From: Prodigiosinella aquatilis
Lineage (GTDB): Bacteria; Pseudomonadota; Gammaproteobacteria; Enterobacterales; Enterobacteriaceae
Assembly: GCA_030388725.1 (NCBI GenBank)
Contig: CP128857.1
Span: 2,542,001-2,606,000 of the forward strand
Direction of reading: 5' to 3'
Length of the DNA stretch: 64,000 nucleotides
In this document: one piece after another, positions 43,738 to 52,468 of the stretch
Numbering within the stretch: the stretch's first letter is position 1
How the letters are laid out: each line of letters begins with the position of its first letter
Notes under the pieces: model-generated
What the model was told of the DNA's origin: nothing
Seen by the model: the letters and a program-made list of their open reading frames with translations, nothing else
The model's database searches: none
Translations under genes and position numbers: made by a program

Positions 43738-44167
43738 TCCAACTGACAGGCTTTACCAATAAATCTGGCCGTCTGTGCATAGCAAACGCCAGTCTGAGCT
43801 GAATTGCCCAGGCTGGCGTTCACATGAATAAGCACGCCGGCAGGTATCCGTACGATGTCCCGTCTTGCTCCCGCGATTGAAGCATTAAAAGCGTAAAGGA
43901 ACTCACAGGGAAAAAACCTCGGAGAAAAAGAATCTACCCTCATCAGGAGTACTGGCCCACTGAAACTCAGCGGTTACGCTTTGTATTTCAACCACGAAAA
44001 CAAAAAGGTGAGCAAAAAGCAAGTTACTCGCTTTTTTCAACCGGTGAATTATGGAACGCCGCCGTAAAACGATCTGGCATTCGTCGCTGCAATCCGTACC
44101 ATACACATCATACTGATACATGTTGACTACTGTCAGCGGGTGCCAATTCTTTTTAGCAGATTAAAAA
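43738..44167. other. Intergenic region before ttcA
   Basis: About 430 bp. Minus-strand frames of 69 and 72 codons exist (43734-43943 and 43903-44121), but they overlap, lack good ribosome binding sites and match no family I know. The stretch around 43750-43870 reads protein-like on the minus strand (DIVRIPAGVLIHVNASLG), so a gene fragment is possible. The ttcA promoter should lie near 44100-44150. Confidence 0.35.
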
Positions 44168-45106
44168 ATGACAGAAAATCAAATAATTAAACCGAATCAA
44201 CAATACAATTTGAACAAACTTCAAAAACGCCTGCGCCGTAACGTGGGACAAGCTATTGCCGATTTCAATATGATTGAAGACGGCGATCGCATTATGGTCT
44301 GCCTGTCCGGCGGCAAAGACAGTTACACCATGCTGGAAATTCTGCGTAATCTGCAACGCAGTGCACCCGTCACGTTTTCGCTGGTGGCTGTTAATCTGGA
44401 CCAGAAACAGCCGGGGTTTCCTGAGCATATACTGCCACAGTATCTGGACAGTCTGGGTATCGAGTACCATATCGTGGAAGAAAATACCTATGGCATCGTG
44501 AAAGAAAAAATTCCAGAAGGGAAAACCACCTGTTCGCTATGCTCACGTCTGCGTCGTGGCATTCTGTACCGTACCGCCACTGAGTTAGGCGCCACCAAAA
44601 TCGCCCTGGGTCATCATCGTGATGACATTCTGCAAACGCTGTTTCTGAATATGTTCTACGGTGGCAAGTTAAAGGGCATGCCGCCCAAACTGATGAGCGA
44701 CGATGGCAAGCATGTGGTGATTCGCCCATTGGCTTATTGTCGCGAAAAAGATATCGAACGTTTTGCTGATGCCAGGCAGTTCCCGATTATTCCGTGCAAC
44801 TTGTGCGGTTCTCAACCTAACTTGCAACGTCAGGTCATCAAGGACATGCTGCGTGACTGGGACAAACGCTACCCAGGCCGGATAGAAACCATGTTCAGTG
44901 CCATGCAGAACGCAGTGCCATCCCATCTGTGTGATACCGCTCTGTTTGATTTTAAATCCATTACTCACGACAGCGAGGTGGTAAATGGCGGTGATCTGGC
45001 GTTCGATCGTGAAATATTACCGCTGCAACCGTCAGGCTGGCGACCAGATGACGATGATGATTTCACTACCTCACTAGAAAGACTGGACGTGCTGGAAATC
45101 AAATAA
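44168..45106 (+). CDS. ttcA: tRNA 2-thiocytidine biosynthesis protein TtcA
   Basis: A 312-residue iron-sulfur enzyme that thiolates cytidine 32 in certain tRNAs using ATP. The PP-loop SGGKDS is at residues 47-52 (IMVCLSGGKDSYTMLEIL). The cluster cysteines are in TTCSLCSRLRRGILY (CxxC) and PCNLCGSQPNLQRQ. It lies beside fnrS and zntB as in E. coli. Confidence 0.95.
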   Translation: MTENQIIKPNQQYNLNKLQKRLRRNVGQAIADFNMIEDGDRIMVCLSGGKDSYTMLEILRNLQRSAPVTFSLVAVNLDQKQPGFPEHILPQYLDSLGIEYHIVEENTYGIVKEKIPEGKTTCSLCSRLRRGILYRTATELGATKIALGHHRDDILQTLFLNMFYGGKLKGMPPKLMSDDGKHVVIRPLAYCREKDIERFADARQFPIIPCNLCGSQPNLQRQVIKDMLRDWDKRYPGRIETMFSAMQNAVPSHLCDTALFDFKSITHDSEVVNGGDLAFDREILPLQPSGWRPDDDDDFTTSLERLDVLEIK

Positions 45107-45198
45107 TCCAGGCGCTAATCGTTTAGCCAGGTAATGGATGGAACGCCCGCAGAGGAGTTACGCCTCAAACCAAGACATTTTTTATCCTTATACCGACG

Positions 45199-45225
45199 AA
45201 AAAAATGCCGACATAAAGTCGGCAT
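45199..45225 (-). terminator. fnrS: Rho-independent terminator of fnrS
   Basis: An 8-bp perfect stem (ATGCCGAC/GTCGGCAT) with a 5-base loop and a run of T on the minus strand. It forms the 3' end of FnrS and the Hfq-binding U-tail. Confidence 0.9.
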
Positions 45226-45318
45226 GGTGTGAATCAATTGTGCTATGCAGTAATTCAAAAAAAGGAAGTAAGACAATATGGAGCGCAACGCCCATCGCTT
45301 GACGTTGCATTCACCTGC
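45199..45318 (-). ncRNA. fnrS: Small regulatory RNA FnrS
   Basis: The minus strand from 45318 to 45199 closely matches E. coli FnrS: 5' GCAGGTGAATGCAACGTC, then AAGCGATGGGCGTTGCGCTC, CATATTGTCTTACTTCC, and TGAATTACTGCATAGCAC, ending in a Rho-independent terminator (ATGCCGAC, loop TTTAT, GTCGGCAT, then a T-run). The size is about 120 nt, against 122 in E. coli. FnrS is an Hfq-binding RNA made without oxygen that represses aerobic metabolism and oxidative-stress mRNAs such as sodB. The 5' end and single-stranded CUUACUUCC region used for targeting are conserved. It lies next to zntB, as in E. coli. Confidence 0.95.
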
Positions 45319-45325
45319 GGGAGTG

Positions 45326-45367
45326 ATAGTGCCGTACCAATGGGTAAAAAATGTTGATATAACTCAA
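45326..45367 (-). promoter_or_regulatory. FNR box and promoter of fnrS
   Basis: On the minus strand TTGAGTTATATCAA (45367-45354) matches the FNR consensus TTGAT-N4-ATCAA at 9 of 10 positions. Its centre lies about 42 bases before the inferred RNA start at 45318, the class II activator position. CACTAT at 45331-45326 is a plausible -10. Confidence 0.88.
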
Positions 45368-45435
45368 TATTGCCGTGATTTTCTGTCTACTGCTCATAGA
45401 GTGTGATTATTTGCGCAATAAGAATCATTGTTTTT

Positions 45436-46419
45436 TCATAACCATTTACTGCGTTTTAACCACCAGGTAACACCAAACACCAATATGACCAACATCAGGC
45501 AAAACGCGGCGAATCCCCAATGATTCCCGGCCCCGGGAATGCCACCCAGATTAACGCCAAATAACCCCGTAAGAAATGTAGACGGCAAAAACACCATCGC
45601 CAGCAGGGACATAGTGTAAGTTCTGCGATTTAAAGCATCAGTCATAAGTGCGGTTATTTCATCAGCGATAACGGCGGTCCGCGCAATACTGGCATCCAGA
45701 TCATCCAGCCCCCGCCCCAGCCGGGACGCAATCTCTTTCATCCGATGACGGTCGTCATCCTGAATCCAGGGAAGATGCTCACTGGACAAGCGGGAAAAAA
45801 TATCGCGTTGCGGCGTCATATAGCGGCGCATCACAATCAGTTGCTTACGGATAAGAGCCAGTTGGCCGCGTGGCGGAATATTCTCATCCAGAATGCTATC
45901 TTCAAGATTGATAATCCGTTCATGCAGATCATCAATAAATTCGCTGGTGTCGTCAGTCAACGCCTCCGCAATAGAGACCAGCCAGCTGCCACTATCAGTA
46001 GGGCCATTACCATTCTTAAGATCGTCCACGACCTCATCAATCGCCGCGACCTTACGTCGCCGGGTGGAGACGATCAACTGGTCAGTAATAAAGACCCGGA
46101 TAGCCACCAGTTGATCCGGTCTGGCATTGGCGTTGTAGTTAATACTACGCAGCGTGATCATGATCCCCTCACCCAGCCGACTCACCCGGGGACGGGCGCT
46201 TTCTCCCGCCAGAGCACTACGTATACTGTCAGGCAGTAACGTCGTTTCACTCAGCCATCGGATGCTGTCAGGTTGGGTAGAATCCAGATGCAGCCAGCAG
46301 GGTTTGGTGCTGCTAAGCGTGCCATACTCGCCAATCGGCATAACGCCGCCGTCACCATCCAGTTGGTAAGCATGAACGGCCCCTGTTTGCTGTAATGATT
46401 TTCCTTCAATGGCTACCAC
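45436..46419 (-). CDS. zntB: Zinc transporter ZntB (CorA family)
   Basis: A 327-residue CorA/MIT-family transporter for Zn2+. A long cytoplasmic N-terminal domain is followed by two C-terminal membrane helices: TYTMSLLAMVFLPSTFLTGL and then, after the GVN signature (GLFGVNLGGIPGAGNHWGFA), FCLMLVILVFGVTWWLKRSK. The G-V-N variant of the CorA GMN motif is typical of ZntB. It is upstream of fnrS on the same strand, but fnrS has its own promoter. Confidence 0.93.
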   Translation of the reverse strand: MVAIEGKSLQQTGAVHAYQLDGDGGVMPIGEYGTLSSTKPCWLHLDSTQPDSIRWLSETTLLPDSIRSALAGESARPRVSRLGEGIMITLRSINYNANARPDQLVAIRVFITDQLIVSTRRRKVAAIDEVVDDLKNGNGPTDSGSWLVSIAEALTDDTSEFIDDLHERIINLEDSILDENIPPRGQLALIRKQLIVMRRYMTPQRDIFSRLSSEHLPWIQDDDRHRMKEIASRLGRGLDDLDASIARTAVIADEITALMTDALNRRTYTMSLLAMVFLPSTFLTGLFGVNLGGIPGAGNHWGFAAFCLMLVILVFGVTWWLKRSKWL

Positions 46420-46492
46420 ACGTTACCTCCGGTATTATAAACCCAACCCACCCTGATGGACGCCCTCCGTACTGACATTCGGAAGTGAGTGA

Positions 46493-48109
46493 CTAATGTT
46501 TGAGAATATAGAGTGTTTGACTGTATGCCACATCTTCCGGATTGGTAATCGGGTACCCTTTTACCCACGGCTTGATCAAGCGTCCGTTGGTATATTGATA
46601 GATCGGTGCAATCGGGGACTGGTCCGCCAGTATCTGTTCGGCTTTGTTGTAGTCGTCATTCAGCATCTTGGCATCGGTCTGTCCCGCGGCGTCTGCAAGC
46701 ACCCGGTCATAATCCGCATTTTTGAAACGAGCGATATTACCGCTGTGATTCGACGTTAACAGAGACAAGAATGTTGAAGGTTCATTATAATCCCCGACCC
46801 AAGACGCCCGTACTACATCAAAATTTCCTGTATTACGGCTATCGATGTAGGTCTGCCACTCCTGATTAACCAACCTCACATTCACACCCAGTTTCTTTTT
46901 CCACATTGAGGCGATGGCGATAGCAATCTTCTTATGCACTTCCTGTGTGTTGTACAGTAACGACAACTTCAATGGTTTTCCGGGACCATAACCGGCAATC
47001 GCCATCAGTGCCTTGGCCTGAGCATCCAGCTCTTCTTGTGAATATTGCTGCAATTCCACGGGCGCAGGCTTGAATCCTGCCGTCACATCCGGCGTAAAGT
47101 GATAAGCCGGTTTTTCTCCGGTTCTCAAAACCTTTTCCGCAATAACCTGCCGGTCAATAGCGTATGACAGCGCTTTGCGTACTCGCGGATCATTCGTCGG
47201 AGCGCGCTGGGTATTGAAGGCGTAATAATACGTTCCCAGTTGATCCGGCGTAAAAACCTGACCCGGTAACTCTTTCATCAGCTTTCGATACATGTTCTTG
47301 GGGAACGACTCCGTGATATCGATATCTCCAGCCAGATAGCGTTTAGTCGCGCTCGATTCACTATTAATCGGTACGAAAGTGACTTTGGTCAGACAGGTAT
47401 GGGCATGATCCCAATAGTCATCATTCGGCACCAGCACCAGCTTTTCATTCACCACCCTGTCTTGCAGTTTAAACGCACCATTGCCCACTAAATTACCGGG
47501 TTTGGTCCAGTCGTTACCGTATTTTTCCAACGTGGCCTGATGTACCGGATAAAGACTGAAGTTAGCTACCAGGCTGACAAAATAGGGTACAGGTTTATTC
47601 AGTTGTACTTTGAGAGTGTGGTCATCCATTGCGATCACGCCCAGTTTCTCGGCTGGTAGTTTACCCGCCAGAATCTCATCGGCATTGAGAATGCCAGCCA
47701 AACGGGCAAACCAACCAAATGGTGAAGCATTTTTCGGTGTAACCAGCCGGCGCCAACTGTACACAAAGTCTTTGGCCGTTACCGGATCACCATTGGACCA
47801 ACGGGCATTGTCACGTAATGTGAAAATAAACGTACGGTTATCATTGGTTTGCCAACGCAGCGCCACACCGGGGATCAGATTGCCATGCGCATCCTGATTG
47901 ACCAGGCCTTCATACAGGTCACGAATAACCTGCGCTTCCGGCAATCCCACCGCTTTTATCGGATCCAGTGAGACAGGTTCGTCCTTGATATGACGAACAA
48001 TTTCCTGCTTTTCAGCCAGTATGGTTCCCGGAGGCACTTGTGCGGCACTGGCGCTGCTCATTAACGTTGCAAATAACCCGCCACACAGGATGGAATAACG
48101 AAATAACAT
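46493..48109 (-). CDS. mppA: Periplasmic murein peptide-binding protein MppA
   Basis: A 538-residue solute-binding protein of the OppA family with a signal peptide (MLFRYSILCGGLFATLMSSA). It binds L-Ala-gamma-D-Glu-mDAP and passes it to the Opp permease for recycling. Diagnostic segments are EIVRHIKDEPVSLDPIKAVG, YLAGDIDITESFPKNMY and SWVGDYNEPSTFLSLL. A ribosome binding site AGGTAAGG precedes the start. It lies next to mpaA, whose product releases the same peptide fragment, so the two form a functional pair on opposite strands. Confidence 0.94.
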   Translation of the reverse strand: MLFRYSILCGGLFATLMSSASAAQVPPGTILAEKQEIVRHIKDEPVSLDPIKAVGLPEAQVIRDLYEGLVNQDAHGNLIPGVALRWQTNDNRTFIFTLRDNARWSNGDPVTAKDFVYSWRRLVTPKNASPFGWFARLAGILNADEILAGKLPAEKLGVIAMDDHTLKVQLNKPVPYFVSLVANFSLYPVHQATLEKYGNDWTKPGNLVGNGAFKLQDRVVNEKLVLVPNDDYWDHAHTCLTKVTFVPINSESSATKRYLAGDIDITESFPKNMYRKLMKELPGQVFTPDQLGTYYYAFNTQRAPTNDPRVRKALSYAIDRQVIAEKVLRTGEKPAYHFTPDVTAGFKPAPVELQQYSQEELDAQAKALMAIAGYGPGKPLKLSLLYNTQEVHKKIAIAIASMWKKKLGVNVRLVNQEWQTYIDSRNTGNFDVVRASWVGDYNEPSTFLSLLTSNHSGNIARFKNADYDRVLADAAGQTDAKMLNDDYNKAEQILADQSPIAPIYQYTNGRLIKPWVKGYPITNPEDVAYSQTLYILKH

Positions 48110-48181
48110 GATGAATTGACCTTACCTGATAACCACCCTGTTCGAATATCAGCAACAGGGGAACATGAACCATTGTTATGC

Positions 48182-48433
48182 CTAGAGACGCTTTCTGGCA
48201 GCATTTTCCGCGCTGAAAAACCATAGCTCTGGCGTTCTTTTTGGATAAAAGCGAACTTCATAACTGTCTTGTAGCGGTTTGAGTTTCCAGCTTGGGCGGA
48301 CATTTTTCTTCGGTGCTAAAAAACGTTTCCACCCCAGCTTACGTTCCGCCTGCCGATCCAGCATCCAGGCGACGGAAGCCGATAATGGCAAACGAACATA
48401 GACGTCCTCGACACTGATATCACAAATGCACAT
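48182..48433 (-). CDS. Small hypothetical protein, 83 residues
   Basis: I do not recognise a family. The frame begins MCICDISVEDVYVRLPLSAS with a good TAAGGTGAA ribosome binding site six bases before the ATG, and fits between mppA and divergent mpaA. It is basic, with aromatic residues (GWKRFLAPKKNVRPSWKLKP, VRFYPKRTPELWFF) and no signal peptide or membrane helix. The Shine-Dalgarno and protein-like composition argue for a real gene; conservation is not testable here. Confidence 0.5.
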   Translation of the reverse strand: MCICDISVEDVYVRLPLSASVAWMLDRQAERKLGWKRFLAPKKNVRPSWKLKPLQDSYEVRFYPKRTPELWFFSAENAARKRL

Positions 48434-48602
48434 ATTTCACCTTACCGCATAAAAAATGGTTACTATCCCGTGGGTTATAATAGTCAAAAATCCGCTTTTA
48501 CATCCAGCCATTATGGCTATATTACAGGTGTTATTCCCAACGGCATCACAGAAGTATTATTTGCTATGATGAACCTGACAATGGTGACGCAGGAATACAG
48601 TA

Positions 48603-49334
48603 ATGACGCAACATGCATTACCCTATCGAGACAGGCAATCGCGTGGCTTTTTCTCCACATTCAGTGAGCCTTATGGTCACTCAAGACTAGGTGCACCACT
48701 TCTTTATTTCCCTGCTGAAATTCAGCATAGCGGTAGCGGGCTGATCATTGCAGGCACCCACGGAGATGAAACCGCTTCTACCATCGCGCTGTCCTGTGCC
48801 ATGCGCAGCCTGGCGCCAGGCCACCGTCATCATCATGTCATTCTGGCGGTAAACCCGGATGGTTGTCAGCTAGGGATACGTTCCAATGCCAACGGTGTCG
48901 ATATCAACCGCAACTTTCCGGCCAGTAACTGGCAACCGGGTGAAACCGTTTATCGCTGGAGTGATGCCACTAAGGCGCGGGATGTCACGCTATCAACCGG
49001 TGATGCTCCGGGGTCCGAACCGGAAACCCAGGCATTGTGCCAATTAATTGACCAACTCGCCCCTCCGTGGGTCGTGTCATTTCATGAGCCATTGGCCTGT
49101 ATTGATGATCCACAATATTCTGTACTAGGCACATGGATGGCTTACCATTTTTCCTTACCGCAGGTAGACAATGTGGGGTATGGCACACCAGGCTCGTTTG
49201 GCAGTTGGTGTGCCGACAGAGCGCTGCTATGCATTACTGCCGAGCTGCCCGTCATTGCCGCAGACACGGCGAATGAGCGTTATCTTGACCCGATGGTTAA
49301 CCTGTTGGGGCATAATTTTTTATATCAAAATTGA
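48603..49334 (+). CDS. mpaA: Murein tripeptide amidase MpaA
   Basis: A zinc carboxypeptidase of the M14 family, 243 residues, that cuts the gamma-D-Glu-mDAP bond of the murein tripeptide in the cytoplasm during recycling. The zinc ligands are His53 and Glu56 in IIAGTHGDETAS and the His of WVVSFHEPLACID; substrate and catalytic residues are in NANGVDINRNFPASNW (Asn-Arg) and CITAELPVIAADT (Glu). CAGGAA precedes the ATG. Confidence 0.94.
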   Translation: MTQHALPYRDRQSRGFFSTFSEPYGHSRLGAPLLYFPAEIQHSGSGLIIAGTHGDETASTIALSCAMRSLAPGHRHHHVILAVNPDGCQLGIRSNANGVDINRNFPASNWQPGETVYRWSDATKARDVTLSTGDAPGSEPETQALCQLIDQLAPPWVVSFHEPLACIDDPQYSVLGTWMAYHFSLPQVDNVGYGTPGSFGSWCADRALLCITAELPVIAADTANERYLDPMVNLLGHNFLYQN

Positions 49335-49389
49335 GGGTATTGCCCTACACTGAACAACATGTTAACCACATGTAACTAAGGACGCAGAC

Positions 49390-49893
49390 ATGTCACAGAC
49401 TATACATTTTCAAGGCAATCCAGTACCCGTAGCCGGGGTCTTTCCCAAAGTGGGTAGCAAAGCCGGCGCGTTCTCGTTGGTTGCTAAAGATCTCTCTGAC
49501 GTTGCTCTCAGCCAGTACGCAGGCAAACGTAAAATTCTGAACATATTCCCCAGCATCGATACCGGCGTTTGCGCGACATCTGTGCGAAAATTCAACCAAT
49601 TGGGCTCCGAGCTGGAAAACACCGTTGTGTTGTGTATTTCTGCTGATCTGCCATTTGCCCAGTCACGCTTTTGTGGTTCAGAAGGGCTGAATAACGTAGT
49701 GGTGCTTTCTACACTGCGTGGCACTGAATTCAAAGAAAACTATGGTGTCGCCATTGTTGATGGTCCATTGAAAGGCCTGACTGCTCGTGCGGTTGTGGTA
49801 CTGGATGAAAACGATATCGTATTGCACAGCGAGTTAGTGAACGAAATCACCACCGAACCGAATTATGATGCCGCACTGGCAGTACTGAAATAA
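49390..49893 (+). CDS. tpx: Thiol peroxidase Tpx
   Basis: A 2-Cys peroxiredoxin of 167 residues that reduces alkyl hydroperoxides with thioredoxin. The peroxidatic Cys61 is in SIDTGVCATSVRKFN and the resolving Cys95 in QSRFCGSEGL, at the positions known for E. coli Tpx. It follows mpaA by 55 bases but has its own terminator. Confidence 0.96.
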   Translation: MSQTIHFQGNPVPVAGVFPKVGSKAGAFSLVAKDLSDVALSQYAGKRKILNIFPSIDTGVCATSVRKFNQLGSELENTVVLCISADLPFAQSRFCGSEGLNNVVVLSTLRGTEFKENYGVAIVDGPLKGLTARAVVVLDENDIVLHSELVNEITTEPNYDAALAVLK

Positions 49894-49917
49894 TCCCCGT
49901 CATCGGCGTTCATCATG

Positions 49918-49948
49918 CCAGTCAGCGTTTTACTGACTGGTATTTTTT
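49918..49948 (+). terminator. Rho-independent terminator of tpx
   Basis: CCAGTCAG at 49918-49925 and CTGACTGG at 49933-49940 form a perfect 8-bp stem with a 7-base loop, followed by TATTTTTT. Confidence 0.92.
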
Positions 49949-49957
49949 CATTATCAA

Positions 49958-51427
49958 TTAATTGCTTTTCTGAATGTCCACCGCCACACAAGATGTAATA
50001 GTGACTTGCTGCGGCTCGTGGTTTTCCTTACGCAACACCAGACCTGTACGCAGTACTAATATCAGCATCAAGCCCCATTCAGCACATAATGTAACGATCA
50101 GTGCGGTCAAAAATCGTCCTTGTGTAAAATGCAGCGTCTGAACCAACACCGTTCCCAGTAAAATGGGCCCCAACCCCAATGATGCTTGTTGCACCGTGGA
50201 AAGCAGTGCGCTACCAGAACCCGCATGCACCATGGGGACATCAGACAGCCCGATACGGAAAAAGCTGCTGACAATAAATGCCTGGCCGAACCCAATTACC
50301 GACGTTGCGGGTAATAAATACACCCCTTCCGACACGGGCCACACCCATACCAGCGTTGCTATCAATAGCAACAATCCGATCATCTGGATAGTGCACCCAA
50401 TCAACAGAGCACGCGTTTTGCCAACCCGTCCAGTTATTCGACTGCTGAACAGTGAAGCAATAAAATAAGCCAACCCCAAACCAATAAAACTGTTCCCTGA
50501 TTGTAACGGCGTAAACCCGGCACCAGATTGCAATGTGTAAGCCACGGCGAACATAAATCCGCTCCAACTGGAGAAAAATAGTACGGCAATCACTAGTCCC
50601 AACCGGACGCTGGGTAGACGCAATAAAGCTGGGGGCAATAACGGTGCTCGCTGTTGTCGTTCCTGGTAACGTTCAATCCACAACAGCAGAGGGAATAGCA
50701 CCAGCGTGGCAGCCAGCGCCGCCAGACACTGCCACGGCCAGTGCCATATCGGGCCAAGTGCCAGTGGAAACAATAGACAGATAATCGCCAGCGACAATGC
50801 CACAATGCCAAGAAGATCGAGAGCCACCTTTTTCTCACCACGTGTATCCGGTACCCATCGCGGGGCACAGGTCAACACCAATAGACAAAAAGGCAGGTTA
50901 ATAAGGAATACACTACGCCAGCCGTAACCACCAATATCCAGTTGAATCAGTAACCCACCCAGTACTTGTCCGACAATAAACGCCAACCCGCCAATGGCAC
51001 TGTACAAACCGATGGCATGCGCATGCTCTCTACCACGCAGACAGACATGCAGCGTGGCAAGAATCTGCGGCACAATCAACGCCGCACCCACACCTTGCAA
51101 TGCCCGAGCCACCAGTAACAACCATACCGTTTGCGCAATACCACACAGCAGAGAGGCCAGCCCAAATAAAAAGACCCCCATCATAAAGACCTGGCGACGG
51201 CCATAGTTATCACCCAGCCGCCCTCCCATCGCCAGAGAGACGGCAAAAGCTACGCCATAAACCGAAACCACCAGCTCTAGCTCAGCAGGACTGGCCGACA
51301 GGGAATGGGCAATAGACTCCAGTGCCACGTTGACTATCGAAAAATCGATCATCGGCAGCAGTTGTCCGGTTAATAAAATCACCAGACCGATACTGCTTAA
51401 CCCCAGGGTGGATGAAGCATGTTTCAT
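49958..51427 (-). CDS. MFS drug exporter, DHA2 family
   Basis: About 489 residues and roughly 14 hydrophobic segments, as in DHA2 (EmrB/QacA-like) exporters. Motifs include DFSIVNVALESIAHSL (motif D1, with Asp and Asn in TM1), GRLGDNYGRRQVFMMG (motif A), LLVARALQGVGAALIVPQIL (motif B) and IGGLAFIVGQVLGGLL (motif C, antiporter). The start is uncertain: ATGs at 51427 and 51439 and a TTG at 51454 share the frame. I use 51427, where MKHASSTLGLSSIGLVILL begins. It is divergent from an XRE/MmyB regulator, its probable repressor. Confidence 0.87.
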   Translation of the reverse strand: MKHASSTLGLSSIGLVILLTGQLLPMIDFSIVNVALESIAHSLSASPAELELVVSVYGVAFAVSLAMGGRLGDNYGRRQVFMMGVFLFGLASLLCGIAQTVWLLLVARALQGVGAALIVPQILATLHVCLRGREHAHAIGLYSAIGGLAFIVGQVLGGLLIQLDIGGYGWRSVFLINLPFCLLVLTCAPRWVPDTRGEKKVALDLLGIVALSLAIICLLFPLALGPIWHWPWQCLAALAATLVLFPLLLWIERYQERQQRAPLLPPALLRLPSVRLGLVIAVLFFSSWSGFMFAVAYTLQSGAGFTPLQSGNSFIGLGLAYFIASLFSSRITGRVGKTRALLIGCTIQMIGLLLLIATLVWVWPVSEGVYLLPATSVIGFGQAFIVSSFFRIGLSDVPMVHAGSGSALLSTVQQASLGLGPILLGTVLVQTLHFTQGRFLTALIVTLCAEWGLMLILVLRTGLVLRKENHEPQQVTITSCVAVDIQKSN

Positions 51428-51486
51428 AATTGTACCCATTGCGTTAAGAACCAACCGGAGCTAGCATCACCTGTAAATTAAACGGG

Positions 51487-51510
51487 TACCAGTTCTTGAT
51501 TATCCTGGTA
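51487..51510. promoter_or_regulatory. Candidate operator between the MFS exporter and its regulator
   Basis: TACCAG (51487-51492) and CTGGTA (51505-51510) are inverted 6-bp repeats separated by 12 bases, that is with their centres 18 bp apart. They sit between the divergent starts, so binding could control both genes. Confidence 0.4.
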
Positions 51511-51545
51511 TAAACACTACCTGTCAGAATAGAAGAAGACGCGTA

Positions 51546-52445
51546 ATGGCGATAATGAATGTTAATCCGCAGTCAGAAGCTGAAGCTCCGCCAACCATAC
51601 AGAACAACCGTAAAGTATTGGGTACTTTTCTGCGTTCGCGCCGTGAAAGTCTCGACCCCCGGCGTCTGGGATTAGCTGTGCCCCGCAAGCGACGTACTCC
51701 CGGATTGAGACGAGAGGATGTGGCGCTATTGGCCGATGTTGGCATTACCTGGTACACCTGGCTAGAGCAAGGGCGACCTATTCGTACTTCAGTCAAAACG
51801 CTAACGGCTATCGCCGATGCATTGCAGTTTAATGAGGTGGAAACCCGGCATCTGTTTATGCTGGCAGGTTTACCATTCTCACCATCAGTGCAGGCAAGCT
51901 GCGAAAAAATTAGTGCTGCCAGTCAGCGGATCCTTGACCAACTCAACCCCTTTCCCGCTGTTATTGTCAATGCCCGTTTTACTATTCTTGGGTTTAACCA
52001 GTCTTGGTGCCGTCTGTTAAATATCGATCTGCGCCAGATTCCACTAGAAGATCGCAACTGCATCTACCTGGCGTTAACCCATCAGGGCTGGCGAGAGCAC
52101 CTGGTCGATCTTCATGAATTTCTGCCCAATATTGTGGCCATGTTTCGCGCACAGATGGCGGAACATGCTGGCGACCGGCGATGGGAATCACAATTGCAGC
52201 GCTATCTTGCCGTATCAGAGGAATTTCGTCAGTTATGGCAGCAACACTACGAAATTCAGGGCGTTGATGATCGAGTAAAACGTTTCTACCACCCGGATCT
52301 CGGCATCATTTCACTGCGACAGATCAACTGGTGGACAGCATCACGTAATGGCGACCGCATGCTGGTCTATATGCCTGCGGAAGAACAAGATCAGCTATTA
52401 CTGGATACTCTCGCCACATTTCCAGCGCCAAATGAATCCAAATGA
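51546..52445 (+). CDS. Helix-turn-helix regulator with MmyB-like ligand-binding domain
   Basis: A 299-residue XRE-type protein. The DNA-binding domain at about 20-100 shows the MmyB-family pattern FLRSRRESLDPRRLGL, RRTPGLRREDVALLADVGIT and WYTWLEQGRPIRTS. The C-terminal MLTR/PAS-like domain (FPAVIVNARFTILGFNQSWC, then FYHPDLGIISLRQINW) binds hydrophobic ligands in known members. Divergent from an MFS exporter, so ligand-triggered derepression of efflux is the likely arrangement. Confidence 0.87.
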   Translation: MAIMNVNPQSEAEAPPTIQNNRKVLGTFLRSRRESLDPRRLGLAVPRKRRTPGLRREDVALLADVGITWYTWLEQGRPIRTSVKTLTAIADALQFNEVETRHLFMLAGLPFSPSVQASCEKISAASQRILDQLNPFPAVIVNARFTILGFNQSWCRLLNIDLRQIPLEDRNCIYLALTHQGWREHLVDLHEFLPNIVAMFRAQMAEHAGDRRWESQLQRYLAVSEEFRQLWQQHYEIQGVDDRVKRFYHPDLGIISLRQINWWTASRNGDRMLVYMPAEEQDQLLLDTLATFPAPNESK

Positions 52446-52468
52446 CCGAGACGCATTTAGGTAAGTTT

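Noticed and set aside
43734..43943. 69-codon minus frame downstream of the reductase
   Set aside because: It looks partly protein-like, but has no start signal and overlaps another frame; at most a gene fragment.
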